From positions 62,001-126,000 of the forward strand of contig JANWVY010000009.1 of NCBI GenBank assembly GCA_025056455.1: DNA of 64,000 nt. The letters are read 5' to 3'. Origin of the DNA: Bryobacteraceae bacterium. Lineage in GTDB: Bacteria > Acidobacteriota > Terriglobia > Bryobacterales > Bryobacteraceae. The notes beneath the pieces were generated by a model. The model was not told where the DNA came from, did no database searches, and saw only the letters and a program-made list of their open reading frames with translations. Shown here piece after piece: positions 16,845 to 25,346 of this stretch. Position 1 is the first letter of the stretch, and each line of letters begins with the position of its first letter. A program made the translations under genes and the position numbers.

Positions 16845-18340
16845 TGGCCTTCTCCTTTCGACGGCGCTTTCGAATACACGACAGTGCGCGCCGATTCCAC
16901 TAAGTAGGTTTTCGCTACCCGCTGCACATCTTCCGCGGTGACTTCGTTGATCTTCTGGATATTGGTAAACATCCGGCGCCAGTCTCCAAACCGCATATAG
17001 TTAGAGGCGAGTTGCAAGGCCATACCCAAGTTGCTCTCCAGGCTCCGCACTAGCCCGGCGCGCACCTGTGCCTTGATACGGTTGAGGGAAGCTTCGTCGA
17101 CTTTCTCTCTCTTCATCCGTTCGATGACTTCTAAAATAGCCCGCTCGTTCTCTTCCACGGTTTTGCCGGCAGAAGGAGCGGAGTAAAGAAAGAAAAGATC
17201 CGGGTATTTGGACCCGAAAAACGTGGCGCTCGCTCCAGCGGCCAGCGCGATCTTCTTTCTCTCCACTAACTCCTTGTAGAGGATTCCGGTCCGGCCCTGC
17301 GATAGTAACCCGGCCAGGACTGCCAGCGCTGGACTGTCCGGACTTGTCGGTTCAGGCCGCTTGTAGCCGATATACAGAACCGGCTGCGTCGGAGACTCAA
17401 CGCTCACTCGGCGTTCCCCGGTCTGAGGAGGCTCCTCCGTGATCACGCGGGGCGGAGTCGGTCCGGATGGCAACGACGAAAAATACTGGTCCGCCAGACG
17501 CTTGATCTCCGCCGGATCCACATCCCCAGCAATGGCGACAACCATGTTCGAAGGAACGTAGTATTTTTTATAAAATTCGAGGGCATGTTTTGCCCGCAAG
17601 TTCTCAATATCGCTCGCCCATCCAATGAGACTTCGCTGGGGATGGGCGATGAACGACGTCGTCAGAAGAGCTTCTTGCAGTTTGCCTTGCGGCGAGGATT
17701 CGAAACTCATGCGCCGCTCGTTTCTGACCACATCCCGCTCGGCATAGAATTCTCGCATCACTGGGTTCTTAAATACCTGTGAAGTCAAAAAGAACCATAA
17801 CTCAATGCGGTTGGCGGGCAAGCTATAAAAGTAAAACGTGGAGTCGAAGGAGGTGCCAGCATTCAGTTGTACGCCGCCGTTTTCCGAAATGATCTTCGAA
17901 TAGGCTTCCTTTTCAACGTAGCTATTGGCTTTGTTGATGGCTGCCTTCAGATCAGCCTCCAGTTGTTGAATCACTTGTTGCGAAGCACGCGCACCTTTGT
18001 TTTTCTCGCTTTCCAACTGATCGTAGATCCGCTCAATCTCCTCAAGAGCTTTTTTTTCCTCCGGCCAGTTCTTCGTACCGAAGGTGTCGGTTCCTTTGAA
18101 GGCCATGTGCTCAAACATATGCGCCAAGCCAGTCATCCCAGCCGGGTCATTCGCTGAGCCCACATTGACGTGAGTCACCATGGAGACGACAGGGGCTTGG
18201 GTTCGTTTGAGAACAATGAAATGTAGACCGTTGGCAAGTGTGAATTCCGTGACGTTTTTTTCAAACTCTTTGAGGTCCTGCCCAGCAAGACTCAGCGGCA
18301 CAAAAGCGATCAGGGCTAGCCGCAACCAATTTCTTTGCAT
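16841..18340 (-). CDS. M16 zinc metallopeptidase, catalytic subunit
   Basis: A 499-residue exported protease. The start at 18340 gives a clean signal peptide (MQRNWLRLALIAFVPLSLAG) with GGAG upstream; a longer open frame to 18607 is read-through of noncoding sequence. The inverted zinc motif HMFEH (His 74, Glu 77, His 78) lies in GMTGLAHMFEHMAFKGT, and a glutamate-rich helix about 75 residues on (NSYVEKEAYSK) fits the third ligand. The second M16 domain holds GLLSQGRTGILYKELVERKK. It would degrade peptides in the periplasm as a heterodimer with the inactive partner encoded next. First gene of a three-gene coupled operon. Confidence 0.93.
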   Translation of the reverse strand: MQRNWLRLALIAFVPLSLAGQDLKEFEKNVTEFTLANGLHFIVLKRTQAPVVSMVTHVNVGSANDPAGMTGLAHMFEHMAFKGTDTFGTKNWPEEKKALEEIERIYDQLESEKNKGARASQQVIQQLEADLKAAINKANSYVEKEAYSKIISENGGVQLNAGTSFDSTFYFYSLPANRIELWFFLTSQVFKNPVMREFYAERDVVRNERRMSFESSPQGKLQEALLTTSFIAHPQRSLIGWASDIENLRAKHALEFYKKYYVPSNMVVAIAGDVDPAEIKRLADQYFSSLPSGPTPPRVITEEPPQTGERRVSVESPTQPVLYIGYKRPEPTSPDSPALAVLAGLLSQGRTGILYKELVERKKIALAAGASATFFGSKYPDLFFLYSAPSAGKTVEENERAILEVIERMKREKVDEASLNRIKAQVRAGLVRSLESNLGMALQLASNYMRFGDWRRMFTNIQKINEVTAEDVQRVAKTYLVESARTVVYSKAPSKGEGQ

Positions 18341-18514
18341 GCTTTGATTACTCCGTAAGGATCGCGAGAGCTTACCTTCCAGTTTACTGAGTCTCTCGCC
18401 AGACCGTGGCGCTTCCAACTCCACCGGGAGCACGCTGCAGGCAAGTTCCAAGTTGGAGCAAGAGTGAGCAGGGCGCCTTGTTGCCGCCGGTTGCGATAGA
18501 CTCAAAGGGCTTTT

Positions 18515-19909
18515 ATGTGGCCCACGGTAATCCTGTTGATGCTGAGTTGCTTCCCGGTGCGGGCGGCCCTTCGAGCGGGAGCGGCGGCTGCCGACATCAC
18601 ACCCCAAGAATGGCCAGTGAGACTGATTGGAGGTTTCAGCTTAGACCTCGCACAATCGGCTCACGATCCCCTCTACGCCCGGGCAATCGTCTTAGAGGAG
18701 GGCAGCGTCCGCATTGCCATCGCCCTTATCGACAGTTGCTACGTCAAGCGCGAGGAACTAGACCGTATCAAAGAACTCGCCTCCAAACGAACCGCTATCC
18801 CCACCAGCCGCATGATGATCGCAGCGACGCACACGCATTCAGCGCCCCCGTCTCGAGCACAAGCAAACGACCAGAAGGAAATCCGCTATGTCAACCGTTT
18901 GGTGGAGCAGACGGCGGAGGCGATCGTACGCGCCAACCAGAATCTGCAAGAAGCAAAGCTCGGCTGGGCCGCAGTCCCGGTGCCGGAGGAACTGTATAAT
19001 CGCCGCTGGTATCTACGTGAAGGCTCCATCGAGCCGAATCCTTTCGGCGAACGTTCCGACCTAGTGAAGATGAATCCCCGCGCGGGCTCGCCAGAACTGC
19101 TGCATCCGGCAGGTAGCATCGACCCGGAGTTTTTCGTGCTCTCGATTCAGAGCAAAGCTGGAAAACCCCTTGCGCTACTTGCCAACTACTCGCTGCATTA
19201 TGTCGGAGGAGTCCCACCCAACCAAGTGTCGGCGGACTATTTCGGCGAATTCTCACGGCTCGTGGCGCAGCAACTCGCGCCGGCCGATTCCTCCTTTGTC
19301 GCCCTGTTGACGAATGGCACCAGTGGCGATGTCAACAATATCAATTTTCTTCATCCTCGCCCCAGATCCGAACCCTTCGAGCGCATCCGAGCCGTGGCCG
19401 GCAGACTCGCAACCCACGCCGTTCGCTTGGCCAATCGCATCTCATACGAGGATTCAGCCCCAGTTCGCATGCAGCAGCAAATTCTCAGACTCCGCTATCG
19501 CAAACCGACTCCTGAACAACTCCGCTTTGCGCAAGCCGCTTTAGAACAAGACGATGAGTCAAAGTTGCCCCCTCGGGCGAAAGCGTACGCCCAGCGCGCT
19601 CTGGCGCTCGAGCGCGGTCCAGAGTTTGCTGATCTGAAGCTCCAAGCGCTGCGCATTGGTCCGGTCGGGATCACGGCAATTCCTTGTGAGGTCTTCACCG
19701 AAACGGGACTGACCATCAAAGAACTGAGTCCGTTGCAGCCAACCTTTACCATTGAGCTTGCCAACGGCCATTATGGCTATCTGCCAACGCGCCGGCACTA
19801 TGCGCTGGGCGGGTACGAAACCTGGCTGGGAACGAACAACCTTGAGCCCGAAGCCTCAGCTAAGATCACACGCACGCTGCTAGCTCTGCTCGAGGAAGTG
19901 GCCAAGTAG
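18515..19909 (+). CDS. neutral/alkaline ceramidase N-domain-like exported hydrolase
   Basis: A 464-residue protein with a short signal peptide (MWPTVILLMLSCFPVRA). It matches the neutral/alkaline nonlysosomal ceramidase-like family: AAADITPQEWP at the mature N-terminus, ATHTHSAP (zinc ligand region), NYSLHYVGG with a following ADYFGEF, and LLTNGTSGDVNNIN. Near the C-terminus it has PCEVFTETGL and ELANGHYGYLP, also family-typical. True ceramidases have an extra C-terminal Ig-like domain that is absent, and proteins of this size in soil bacteria are not proven ceramidases; a sphingolipid or other amide substrate is possible. It is divergent from the M16 operon with 174 bases between. Confidence 0.82.
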   Translation: MWPTVILLMLSCFPVRAALRAGAAAADITPQEWPVRLIGGFSLDLAQSAHDPLYARAIVLEEGSVRIAIALIDSCYVKREELDRIKELASKRTAIPTSRMMIAATHTHSAPPSRAQANDQKEIRYVNRLVEQTAEAIVRANQNLQEAKLGWAAVPVPEELYNRRWYLREGSIEPNPFGERSDLVKMNPRAGSPELLHPAGSIDPEFFVLSIQSKAGKPLALLANYSLHYVGGVPPNQVSADYFGEFSRLVAQQLAPADSSFVALLTNGTSGDVNNINFLHPRPRSEPFERIRAVAGRLATHAVRLANRISYEDSAPVRMQQQILRLRYRKPTPEQLRFAQAALEQDDESKLPPRAKAYAQRALALERGPEFADLKLQALRIGPVGITAIPCEVFTETGLTIKELSPLQPTFTIELANGHYGYLPTRRHYALGGYETWLGTNNLEPEASAKITRTLLALLEEVAK

Positions 19910-19955
19910 TCCCAGGCGCCCAGCAGTGGCCTCAGCGTTGAAGCTATTCTGAAGC

Positions 19956-20843
19956 TTGGCGCGACATCCAGGATTCCTTGCTTATCTTTCCTTTGCTTCG
20001 GTGAGTTTTTTCTGGGGGACGACGTATCTCGGGATTCGGGTTGGGCTGGAGTCCTTGCCTCCTCTCGTGCTTGTCGCAAGCCGGTTTCTCCTGTCGGGAA
20101 GCGTGCTTCTCATCGCACTGCTCGTTGCCAGGATTCCCATCCCGCGCGGACGCGATTTGTGGATCAACGTCTTGCTTGGCCTGCTCGTTTTAGGTTGCGG
20201 GAACACGTGTTTGACTTATTCCGAACAGTACATTCCCTCGAGCCTGGCAGCGCTGATTGTGACCTTATCCCCTGTTGTCTTAGTCACTATGGAATCGCTG
20301 CTGCCGGGTGGGGAAAAGCTGACCGCTGGTACGCTGGTAGGACTTTCTGTGGCGATTTGCGGAGCTGCGGTGCTTGTGGGGCCTGACGTCTGGACTCAAG
20401 GGCTGTCGGGAAATGTAGTGAAAGGATTTTTGATTCTCCAGCTGGGTAGCATCGCTTGGAACAGCGGCTCGTTGTGGCAGCGGCGCCTACCGGCAAAAGT
20501 GCACCCTTTCGCCAGCGCCGCCATTCATCAGCTGGCTGCTGGCGTCGCCTTCGCGCCTTTCGCGTTGCTAGAGACCAAGCCAGCCATTTGGGACCTCAAG
20601 GCGATCGGGGCCATAGTTTATCTGGCGACCTTCGGCTCGATCATCGGCTACACATCCTATATCGTGACGCTGCGCACCTTGCCTGTGGCCATCGTTTCCC
20701 TCTACAACTACATCAATCCCGTTGTTGCGGCCATCCTCGGCTGGCTTGTCTATCGCGAGCCTTTTGGCCGGCGAGAGCTACTGGCCATGGCGATCATCTT
20801 CGCTGGCGTCGCCATCGTCAAACGCTACGGGCACCGGGACTAG
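19956..20843 (+). CDS. EamA/DMT-superfamily transporter
   Basis: A 295-residue inner-membrane protein with about ten hydrophobic segments in two EamA repeats. FWGTTYLGIRVGLESLPP at the N-terminus and LVLVASRFLLSG match the first repeat; the second repeat begins near ASAAIHQLAAGVAF and ends with YNYINPVVAAILGWLVYREP and GVAIVKRYG. The family exports small metabolites such as amino acids; the substrate cannot be read from the sequence. The start is a TTG at 19956, since the frame is closed by an in-frame TGA just upstream. Confidence 0.88.
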   Translation: MARHPGFLAYLSFASVSFFWGTTYLGIRVGLESLPPLVLVASRFLLSGSVLLIALLVARIPIPRGRDLWINVLLGLLVLGCGNTCLTYSEQYIPSSLAALIVTLSPVVLVTMESLLPGGEKLTAGTLVGLSVAICGAAVLVGPDVWTQGLSGNVVKGFLILQLGSIAWNSGSLWQRRLPAKVHPFASAAIHQLAAGVAFAPFALLETKPAIWDLKAIGAIVYLATFGSIIGYTSYIVTLRTLPVAIVSLYNYINPVVAAILGWLVYREPFGRRELLAMAIIFAGVAIVKRYGHRD

Positions 20844-20853
20844 CGCCAGGAGT

Positions 20854-21504
20854 ATGATGTTGCTCATGATCCGTTGTTGCCTATTTTCCCTGTTGCTCAC
20901 TGTAGCCCTCACCGCGCAGAATCGGCCGCCCCGTCCTGTTCTTCCTGGAGAAGATTGGGTCCCACTGTTCAATGGCAAGGATCTTTCGGGATGGGTGGAG
21001 GTCGGCAAAGAGAAATGGACTGTTCAAGACGGCGCCATCCATGGCATGGCGGTGACCAAAGAATACGGCTACCTGATGACGGAGAAGAAATATAAAGATT
21101 TTCATTTGTTTTTGCGCTTCAAATGCGAGGGTGACGGCAACAGTGGTGTCTTCTTCCATGTAGACTTTAAGCCTGGCACGCCCCATGTTTCCCAGGGACT
21201 CCAGTTTGAAGTCGATTGCACGATTGGCCGCCACACAGGAGGCATTTACGGCGACGGGCGGCAATGGATCGTCTGGCCCGCTCCAGAGAACGAACTCGTC
21301 GTGCGCCACAATGAGTGGAACGAGTACTTGCTCAAAGTTGAGGGCAACCGCTACGTCTCCCGTTTAAACGGCGTGCAAATGGTCGACTTCACGGACCCTC
21401 AGCCGAAGTCCTTCGACGGCGCCATTGCCCTTCAGCTTCACTCGGGCGGCCGCGGCAATATGTGGTTTAAGGATATCTGGATTCGCGATTTGAGCAAGCG
21501 TTAG
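20854..21504 (+). CDS. exported DUF1080 (3-keto-disaccharide hydrolase-like) protein
   Basis: About 216 residues with a signal peptide (MIRCCLFSLLLTVALTAQ). The mature part is a single jelly-roll domain of the DUF1080/3-keto-disaccharide hydrolase family, related to laminin-G-like folds: DWVPLFNGKDLSGWVEVGKE, NSGVFFHVDF, QFEVDC, NEWNEYLLKVEGN and IALQLHSGGRGNMWFKDIWI. Members cleave 3-keto-glycosides or bind glycans. AGGAG precedes a cluster of ATGs (20854, 20857, 20866) and any could be used; the longer upstream frame is an alternative reading of the transporter gene. Confidence 0.88.
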   Translation: MMLLMIRCCLFSLLLTVALTAQNRPPRPVLPGEDWVPLFNGKDLSGWVEVGKEKWTVQDGAIHGMAVTKEYGYLMTEKKYKDFHLFLRFKCEGDGNSGVFFHVDFKPGTPHVSQGLQFEVDCTIGRHTGGIYGDGRQWIVWPAPENELVVRHNEWNEYLLKVEGNRYVSRLNGVQMVDFTDPQPKSFDGAIALQLHSGGRGNMWFKDIWIRDLSKR

Positions 21505-21506
21505 CT

Positions 21507-22466
21507 TTGGAACGCAAGCCTGTACTCTTCTACTGTGACCATTACGCGATTCCGCTACCTAAGGGTCACAAATTTCCCATGGAGAAGTACGCCCTGGTCC
21601 GCGACCTGTTGGCGCAAGACGGAATCTTCGAGTTTCAAGCGGCACCTTTTGCTGATCCAGCCGTGGTGAAGCTGGCGCATGATGCCGATTATGTAGACCG
21701 GTTCCTGGAGGGCAGGCTAGATCCCCAAGCGATTCGCCGTATCGGGTTTCCTTGGTCAGAGAACCTCGTGCGGCGCACGATGGCCAGCGTGGGCGGATCA
21801 CTGGCAGCGGCCGAGCAAGCGATGCTGTATGGATGGGGCGGAAATTTAGCCGGAGGCACCCACCACGCCTTTCGCTCCGAGGGATCTGGATTTTGCGTTT
21901 TTAACGATATCGCGATCGTGATTCAGTGGTTACGGTCACAAGGCCGTATCCAGCGCGCTGCCGTCATCGATCTCGACGTGCACCAGGGCGATGGCACGGC
22001 ACAGATTTTCGAAGATGACCCCGACGTGCTTACTTTGTCCATGCATGGACGGAACAACTTCCCATTTCGCAAACGAAAGAGCAAGATCGATGTGGAACTG
22101 GCCGACGGCGTGGGAGATGAGGAATACCTGGAGAAGCTGCGCTGGGTGCTTCCGCAGGTGATTCAATTCCGCCCGGATTTCGTGGTTTTTCAATCCGGTG
22201 TGGACCCTCTAGAAAGCGACACCTTAGGCCGGTTGTCGTTGACAGCCAAAGGTCTCTCTGAGCGGGACCGTCTTGTGCTGGAGATGTGTCGCCAGTATGG
22301 TGCGCCGCTCTTAGTGGTGTTGGGTGGGGGCTATTCCAAGCCAATTGAACGCACGGCGGAAGCGCATGCATCAACCTACCGGATGGCTGCCTCCGTTTAT
22401 CGCTCTGCAAACGAATGCCGCCGCAGCACCCAACCTAGAAGCCAGTCATCTTTTTCACCAGCGTGA
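21507..22466 (+). CDS. histone-deacetylase-superfamily (AcuC/HDAC-like) deacetylase
   Basis: A 319-residue zinc amidohydrolase. The deacetylase active site is complete: tandem histidines in GGTHHAF (119-120), the zinc ligands Asp 157 and His 159 in DLDVHQGDG, Asp 233 in SGVDPLESD, and the oxyanion tyrosine in LGGGYS. Bacterial members remove acetyl groups from acetyl-lysine or acetylpolyamines; the short N-terminus (LFYCDHYAIPLPKGHKFPMEKY) resembles the HDAC11-like class. The start is a TTG two bases after the DUF1080 stop, so the two genes are probably coupled. The 3' end overlaps the convergent hydrolase gene by 32 bases. Confidence 0.93.
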   Translation: MERKPVLFYCDHYAIPLPKGHKFPMEKYALVRDLLAQDGIFEFQAAPFADPAVVKLAHDADYVDRFLEGRLDPQAIRRIGFPWSENLVRRTMASVGGSLAAAEQAMLYGWGGNLAGGTHHAFRSEGSGFCVFNDIAIVIQWLRSQGRIQRAAVIDLDVHQGDGTAQIFEDDPDVLTLSMHGRNNFPFRKRKSKIDVELADGVGDEEYLEKLRWVLPQVIQFRPDFVVFQSGVDPLESDTLGRLSLTAKGLSERDRLVLEMCRQYGAPLLVVLGGGYSKPIERTAEAHASTYRMAASVYRSANECRRSTQPRSQSSFSPA

Positions 22467-23520
22467 AGAACTGCTTTTTCCTTTCCGTATTCAGATCCCA
22501 TCTCACAGGTAGACTCTGAAAACCATCCTGGTAGTTGTTCTTCCCTGGATCGAAGTAACCCCAGCTGGCGTAGGCTTCTACGGCTTTTCGCAGATTGTTG
22601 ACGGGCTTGTCGAACTCGAAATGATCATCCTCGTTAAAGAGGATGGGCATCGGGCGGTAGGCTTCCATCCGGCGCACTTCTTGCACCATTTGAAAGATAC
22701 GATTTGGATCTGATACGCCATTGCCGTGCAGAAGAATGAAGTCTGAGGCTCGGACAACGTTGGGCGTGGGGAGACTCCCACCGTTGAAGCTGGCCCCAAC
22801 CAGAAGCCGGCGCCCGTCGACTTTCGTCGACTTCACTTGTTCAATCAGCTCGTGAATTCGCGCTGCTTTTAGGATGTCTCGGTCATAAGCGCGGTTGTCG
22901 CATTCGTTAGCGACTTCGATCAGCACATGGCGATAGCCCTGGCCGAGAATCCAACGCGTGGCTTCGTCAACGGCTCTTCGCACGGCCGCATCGTCAGTCA
23001 GCCGCTGGTCCTGTCCGAAATAGAAATAGCCGACAATGGGCGCCATGCCGAGCTCATCGGCACGGTCGAGAATGCGCTTCATGCGCTTTAAATACGGAGG
23101 TTTTAAGGTCCCATCAGCCCGAAAACTGCTGTTATGCCAGGGCTGCTGCTTGGAATAACCTTCCGGACTTCCGCCTTGAAAATTAATGGTAAAGCTTAAC
23201 ACCCCATGGTTCCGCCAGAGGGGCATGGCAGCGAGGAATTCTCGATTGTTGCGCTCGGGGTTCCACTTGCCCGTGTCGGGATATTTCCACCGGTGTACGG
23301 TTTCTGGGTTTTCATCGTCAAAGATCCCCTGGACCATCCGCGTATTAAACAGCAGACCCTCAATCTTCATGCCCTCGAAGCTGCGACCACGGTAGGTAGG
23401 TACGCCATTAATTAGAAAGCGATCGCCATGGATGTCGATTGTTGTCCGACTGCGCTTGGCAAGCAACTTGGAGGCACAGGCCAGAGGGGCTGCTTGGAGC
23501 ACCTGACGCCTTGTTAGCAT
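22435..23520 (-). CDS. exported cellulase-like (GH5-type TIM barrel) glycoside hydrolase
   Basis: A 361-residue protein with a Tat-like signal (MLTRRQVLQAAPLACASKLLA). The fold reads as a TIM barrel of the GH5/clan GH-A type: FTINFQGGSPEGY, LGMAPIVGYFYFG, RHVLIEVANECDN (NE pair, probable acid/base) and PILFNEDDHFEF (second acidic residue region). Assignment to a numbered family is not safe by eye and the substrate is unknown. The start at 23520 is chosen because it gives the signal peptide; an upstream in-frame ATG at 23604 lies inside the preceding gene. It follows the molybdoenzyme gene by 17 bases. Confidence 0.75.
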   Translation of the reverse strand: MLTRRQVLQAAPLACASKLLAKRSRTTIDIHGDRFLINGVPTYRGRSFEGMKIEGLLFNTRMVQGIFDDENPETVHRWKYPDTGKWNPERNNREFLAAMPLWRNHGVLSFTINFQGGSPEGYSKQQPWHNSSFRADGTLKPPYLKRMKRILDRADELGMAPIVGYFYFGQDQRLTDDAAVRRAVDEATRWILGQGYRHVLIEVANECDNRAYDRDILKAARIHELIEQVKSTKVDGRRLLVGASFNGGSLPTPNVVRASDFILLHGNGVSDPNRIFQMVQEVRRMEAYRPMPILFNEDDHFEFDKPVNNLRKAVEAYASWGYFDPGKNNYQDGFQSLPVRWDLNTERKKQFFTLVKKMTGF

Positions 23521-23537
23521 GTTGACCCGATTCCCTT

Positions 23538-24659
23538 TTAAATTTTGATCTTGCGTGTGGCCTGCTGGTTTGCTTCCCAGTAGGTTTTTTTGAGCGTGAT
23601 CCATGGGTCATCAGCTGCTGGCTGCACACGGCCCTTGGTGTCGGTGGCGCGGCTGGTGAGGGAGTGTTCGCCGGGTGAAGCGCCTTTCCACTCATAGGAC
23701 CAAAACGTCCAGCAGTAGGGATGAGAGTTCTCACGGTGCAGAGAAACGGGTGTCCACGGACCTTCATCGATCTTCAGTTCGACTCTATGAATGGGGGTTC
23801 CATCTGACCAAGCTGCGCCCATCACTCGCAAGGAACCATCCTGGCGCCGAGTCACCCGTCCGACTACAGATTTGAGGTTCATCCTTCCGACGGAAGTTTC
23901 GCGCCAGATGATTTGATCGCCTTGCTTTTCGCCGCGGATGGTGACGTAGTCGCGGCCCATGAACCGGGAGAGGAAGGCTCGATCGTGGATTTCGATTCGT
24001 GTCAGCCATTTCACCCATGCCACTCCGTACCATCCGGGCACGACGAGCCGCAGGGGCGCACCAAACGGTTTTTCGAGTGGCTGACCGTCCATTTCATAGC
24101 AGAGCAGGACATCGTTGCGGAGAGCCTCTTTGAGTGGTAGCGAGCGAGCGAAATGTTGCGGGTAATCGGCTCCGCGAATTTTCTCATTTCCGGAGTCAGC
24201 GGCGAAGAAGACCGCTTCATAGGCCTCTGGCTTGATCCCACATTCTTTGAGCAGCGGGCCCAGCGGTGCGCCTTTCCATTTCGTGTTGTAGATCAGGCCA
24301 CCAGCCGGGCTGTTGCCTGAGCACTCGATTGTAACGATCTGTTCTCGGGCTTTTCTCCGCTTGATGTCTTCGAGGGAGAGTGTGAGGGGGCGTTCCACTA
24401 AACCTCGAATGTGAAGGCGCCAGCCGGCGGGGTCGACTTCTGGGTAGCCGTAGTGAGCGACGCGGAAACGGTGGGCCTTCGGGGTAAGCCATTCGGTGGT
24501 TTGCTCCCAGGGTAAGGTAGGCCGCTCCGGATTGGGCGGCTTGGTATCCAGAAATGGAATTCCTTCATCGGAGGCCTGTGCAAGAGCCTGGCAGTAGTGG
24601 ACGAAGGCAGGGGCGAAGAGAGTCAGCGGGATGCAATCACGGCGTAGAGGCTTGCTCAT
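23538..24659 (-). CDS. sulfite-oxidase-family molybdopterin oxidoreductase
   Basis: A 373-residue protein. The molybdopterin-binding domain spans residues about 60-260, with the Mo-ligating Cys 113 in TIECSGN and motifs WKGAPLGPLL, GADYPQHFARSLPL and GAPLRLVVPGWYGVAWVKWL. The C-terminal 110 residues are the Ig-like Mo-co dimerization domain (RVMGAAWSDGTPIHRVELKIDEGPW). No heme domain is present. The N-terminus (LRRDCIPLTLFAPAF) may be a Tat-type signal, consistent with a periplasmic location. Sulfite is the classical substrate but YedY-like reduction of oxidised methionine or other S-oxides is equally possible. It overlaps the CxxC microprotein gene by 23 bases. Confidence 0.9.
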   Translation of the reverse strand: MSKPLRRDCIPLTLFAPAFVHYCQALAQASDEGIPFLDTKPPNPERPTLPWEQTTEWLTPKAHRFRVAHYGYPEVDPAGWRLHIRGLVERPLTLSLEDIKRRKAREQIVTIECSGNSPAGGLIYNTKWKGAPLGPLLKECGIKPEAYEAVFFAADSGNEKIRGADYPQHFARSLPLKEALRNDVLLCYEMDGQPLEKPFGAPLRLVVPGWYGVAWVKWLTRIEIHDRAFLSRFMGRDYVTIRGEKQGDQIIWRETSVGRMNLKSVVGRVTRRQDGSLRVMGAAWSDGTPIHRVELKIDEGPWTPVSLHRENSHPYCWTFWSYEWKGASPGEHSLTSRATDTKGRVQPAADDPWITLKKTYWEANQQATRKIKI

Positions 24660-24891
24660 GAGCTCTATGGTAGAGCAGTTTCTCGGCGGTTGAGGCGCGG
24701 CAAGTCGCTGAGCTCTGCGCTGCAGCAGGCTCGCGGAAGGCGAGACTCCATCGCGAGTAACCAGCCTCCCAAGGCACCGGGTACTCGCGAAAACAACTGG
24801 GACAACGATACCGCCCACCGACCGGGCGCATGGGCGCTGGATGCATCCAGTAACACCAAATATTCAGAAAGTACGACCAGCACTTTGACAT
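24637..24891 (-). CDS. small CxxC protein, unrecognised, strong ribosome-binding site
   Basis: An 84-residue protein that I do not recognise. The ATG at 24891 is preceded, five bases away, by a perfect AAGGAGG, the strongest Shine-Dalgarno in this part of the window; the larger open frame around it runs into tandem repeats and is not real. The N-terminal half is rich in aromatic residues (SYFLNIWCYWMHPAP) followed by a single zinc-ribbon-like half, RYRCPSC, and REYPVPWE. The second half (Ala/Ser-rich) overlaps the molybdoenzyme start by 23 bases, so the two are translationally linked. Function unknown; a metal- or thiol-handling helper of the molybdoenzyme is one possibility. Confidence 0.6.
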   Translation of the reverse strand: MSKCWSYFLNIWCYWMHPAPMRPVGGRYRCPSCFREYPVPWEAGYSRWSLAFREPAAAQSSATCRASTAEKLLYHRAHEQASTP

Positions 24892-24948
24892 GATTTCCTC
24901 CTTGGTGACAGCCTGCTGCGCGCTGTCCGGCCTGCCTGCTACGTCCTG

Positions 24949-25023
24949 TGTCCTACGGCCCTGCGTCCTACGGTCCTGCGTCCTACGGCCCTGCGTCCTA
25001 CGGCCCTGCGTCCTACGGTCCTG
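24949..25023. repeat. minisatellite, five copies of a 15-base unit
   Basis: Five uninterrupted copies of GTCCTACGGYCCTGC, in which Y is C, T, C, C, T in order and nothing else varies. A partial copy precedes it. The array lies in the 455-base gap between the CxxC microprotein gene (divergent) and folP. It would read SYGPA in one plus-strand frame, but no start or codon pattern supports translation. Confidence 0.95.
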
Positions 25024-25050
25024 CGTCTGGGGCCGTTTTTTCCTGTGCCT

Positions 25051-25106
25051 GGCGTCTGGCGCCCTGCGTCTGGCGCCCTGCGTCTGGCGTCTGGCGTCTG
25101 GCGTCT
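25051..25106. repeat. minisatellite, eight copies of a 7-base unit
   Basis: Eight 7-base units, GCGTCTG with two interspersed GCGCCCT variants (units 2 and 4), followed by a run of C. It is 27 bases from the 15-base array. The remaining gap to folP (about 25120-25346) holds no gene or recognisable site. Confidence 0.93.
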
Positions 25107-25346
25107 GGCGTTCCCCCCCCAAGGATCTTTTCGGAGAAAGTGGGAAGAGGGATGAGCGGGGTGAGTTCGGTAGATTCCCTAGGGTAGGTGGTGAAAATTC
25201 CCTTGGGGGAAGGTCCGACGTTTGGTGGAATCGCTTTTGCTTGATTTGCTTTGAGGCTGAGCTCGAGGCTCATGTTCCTGCAAAATGGCGATCTTGGTGG
25301 AAACAGGCCCTAGGCCTAAGATAGAGAGAAGGCTTGCCCTTCCAGC

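Noticed and set aside
24949-25106. Possible CRISPR array
   Set aside because: Units are 15 and 7 bases with no spacers, so these are minisatellites.
24890-25324. An open frame containing SYGPA-type repeats
   Set aside because: It arises because the 15-base unit is a multiple of three and has no stop; there is no ribosome-binding site or homologous protein.
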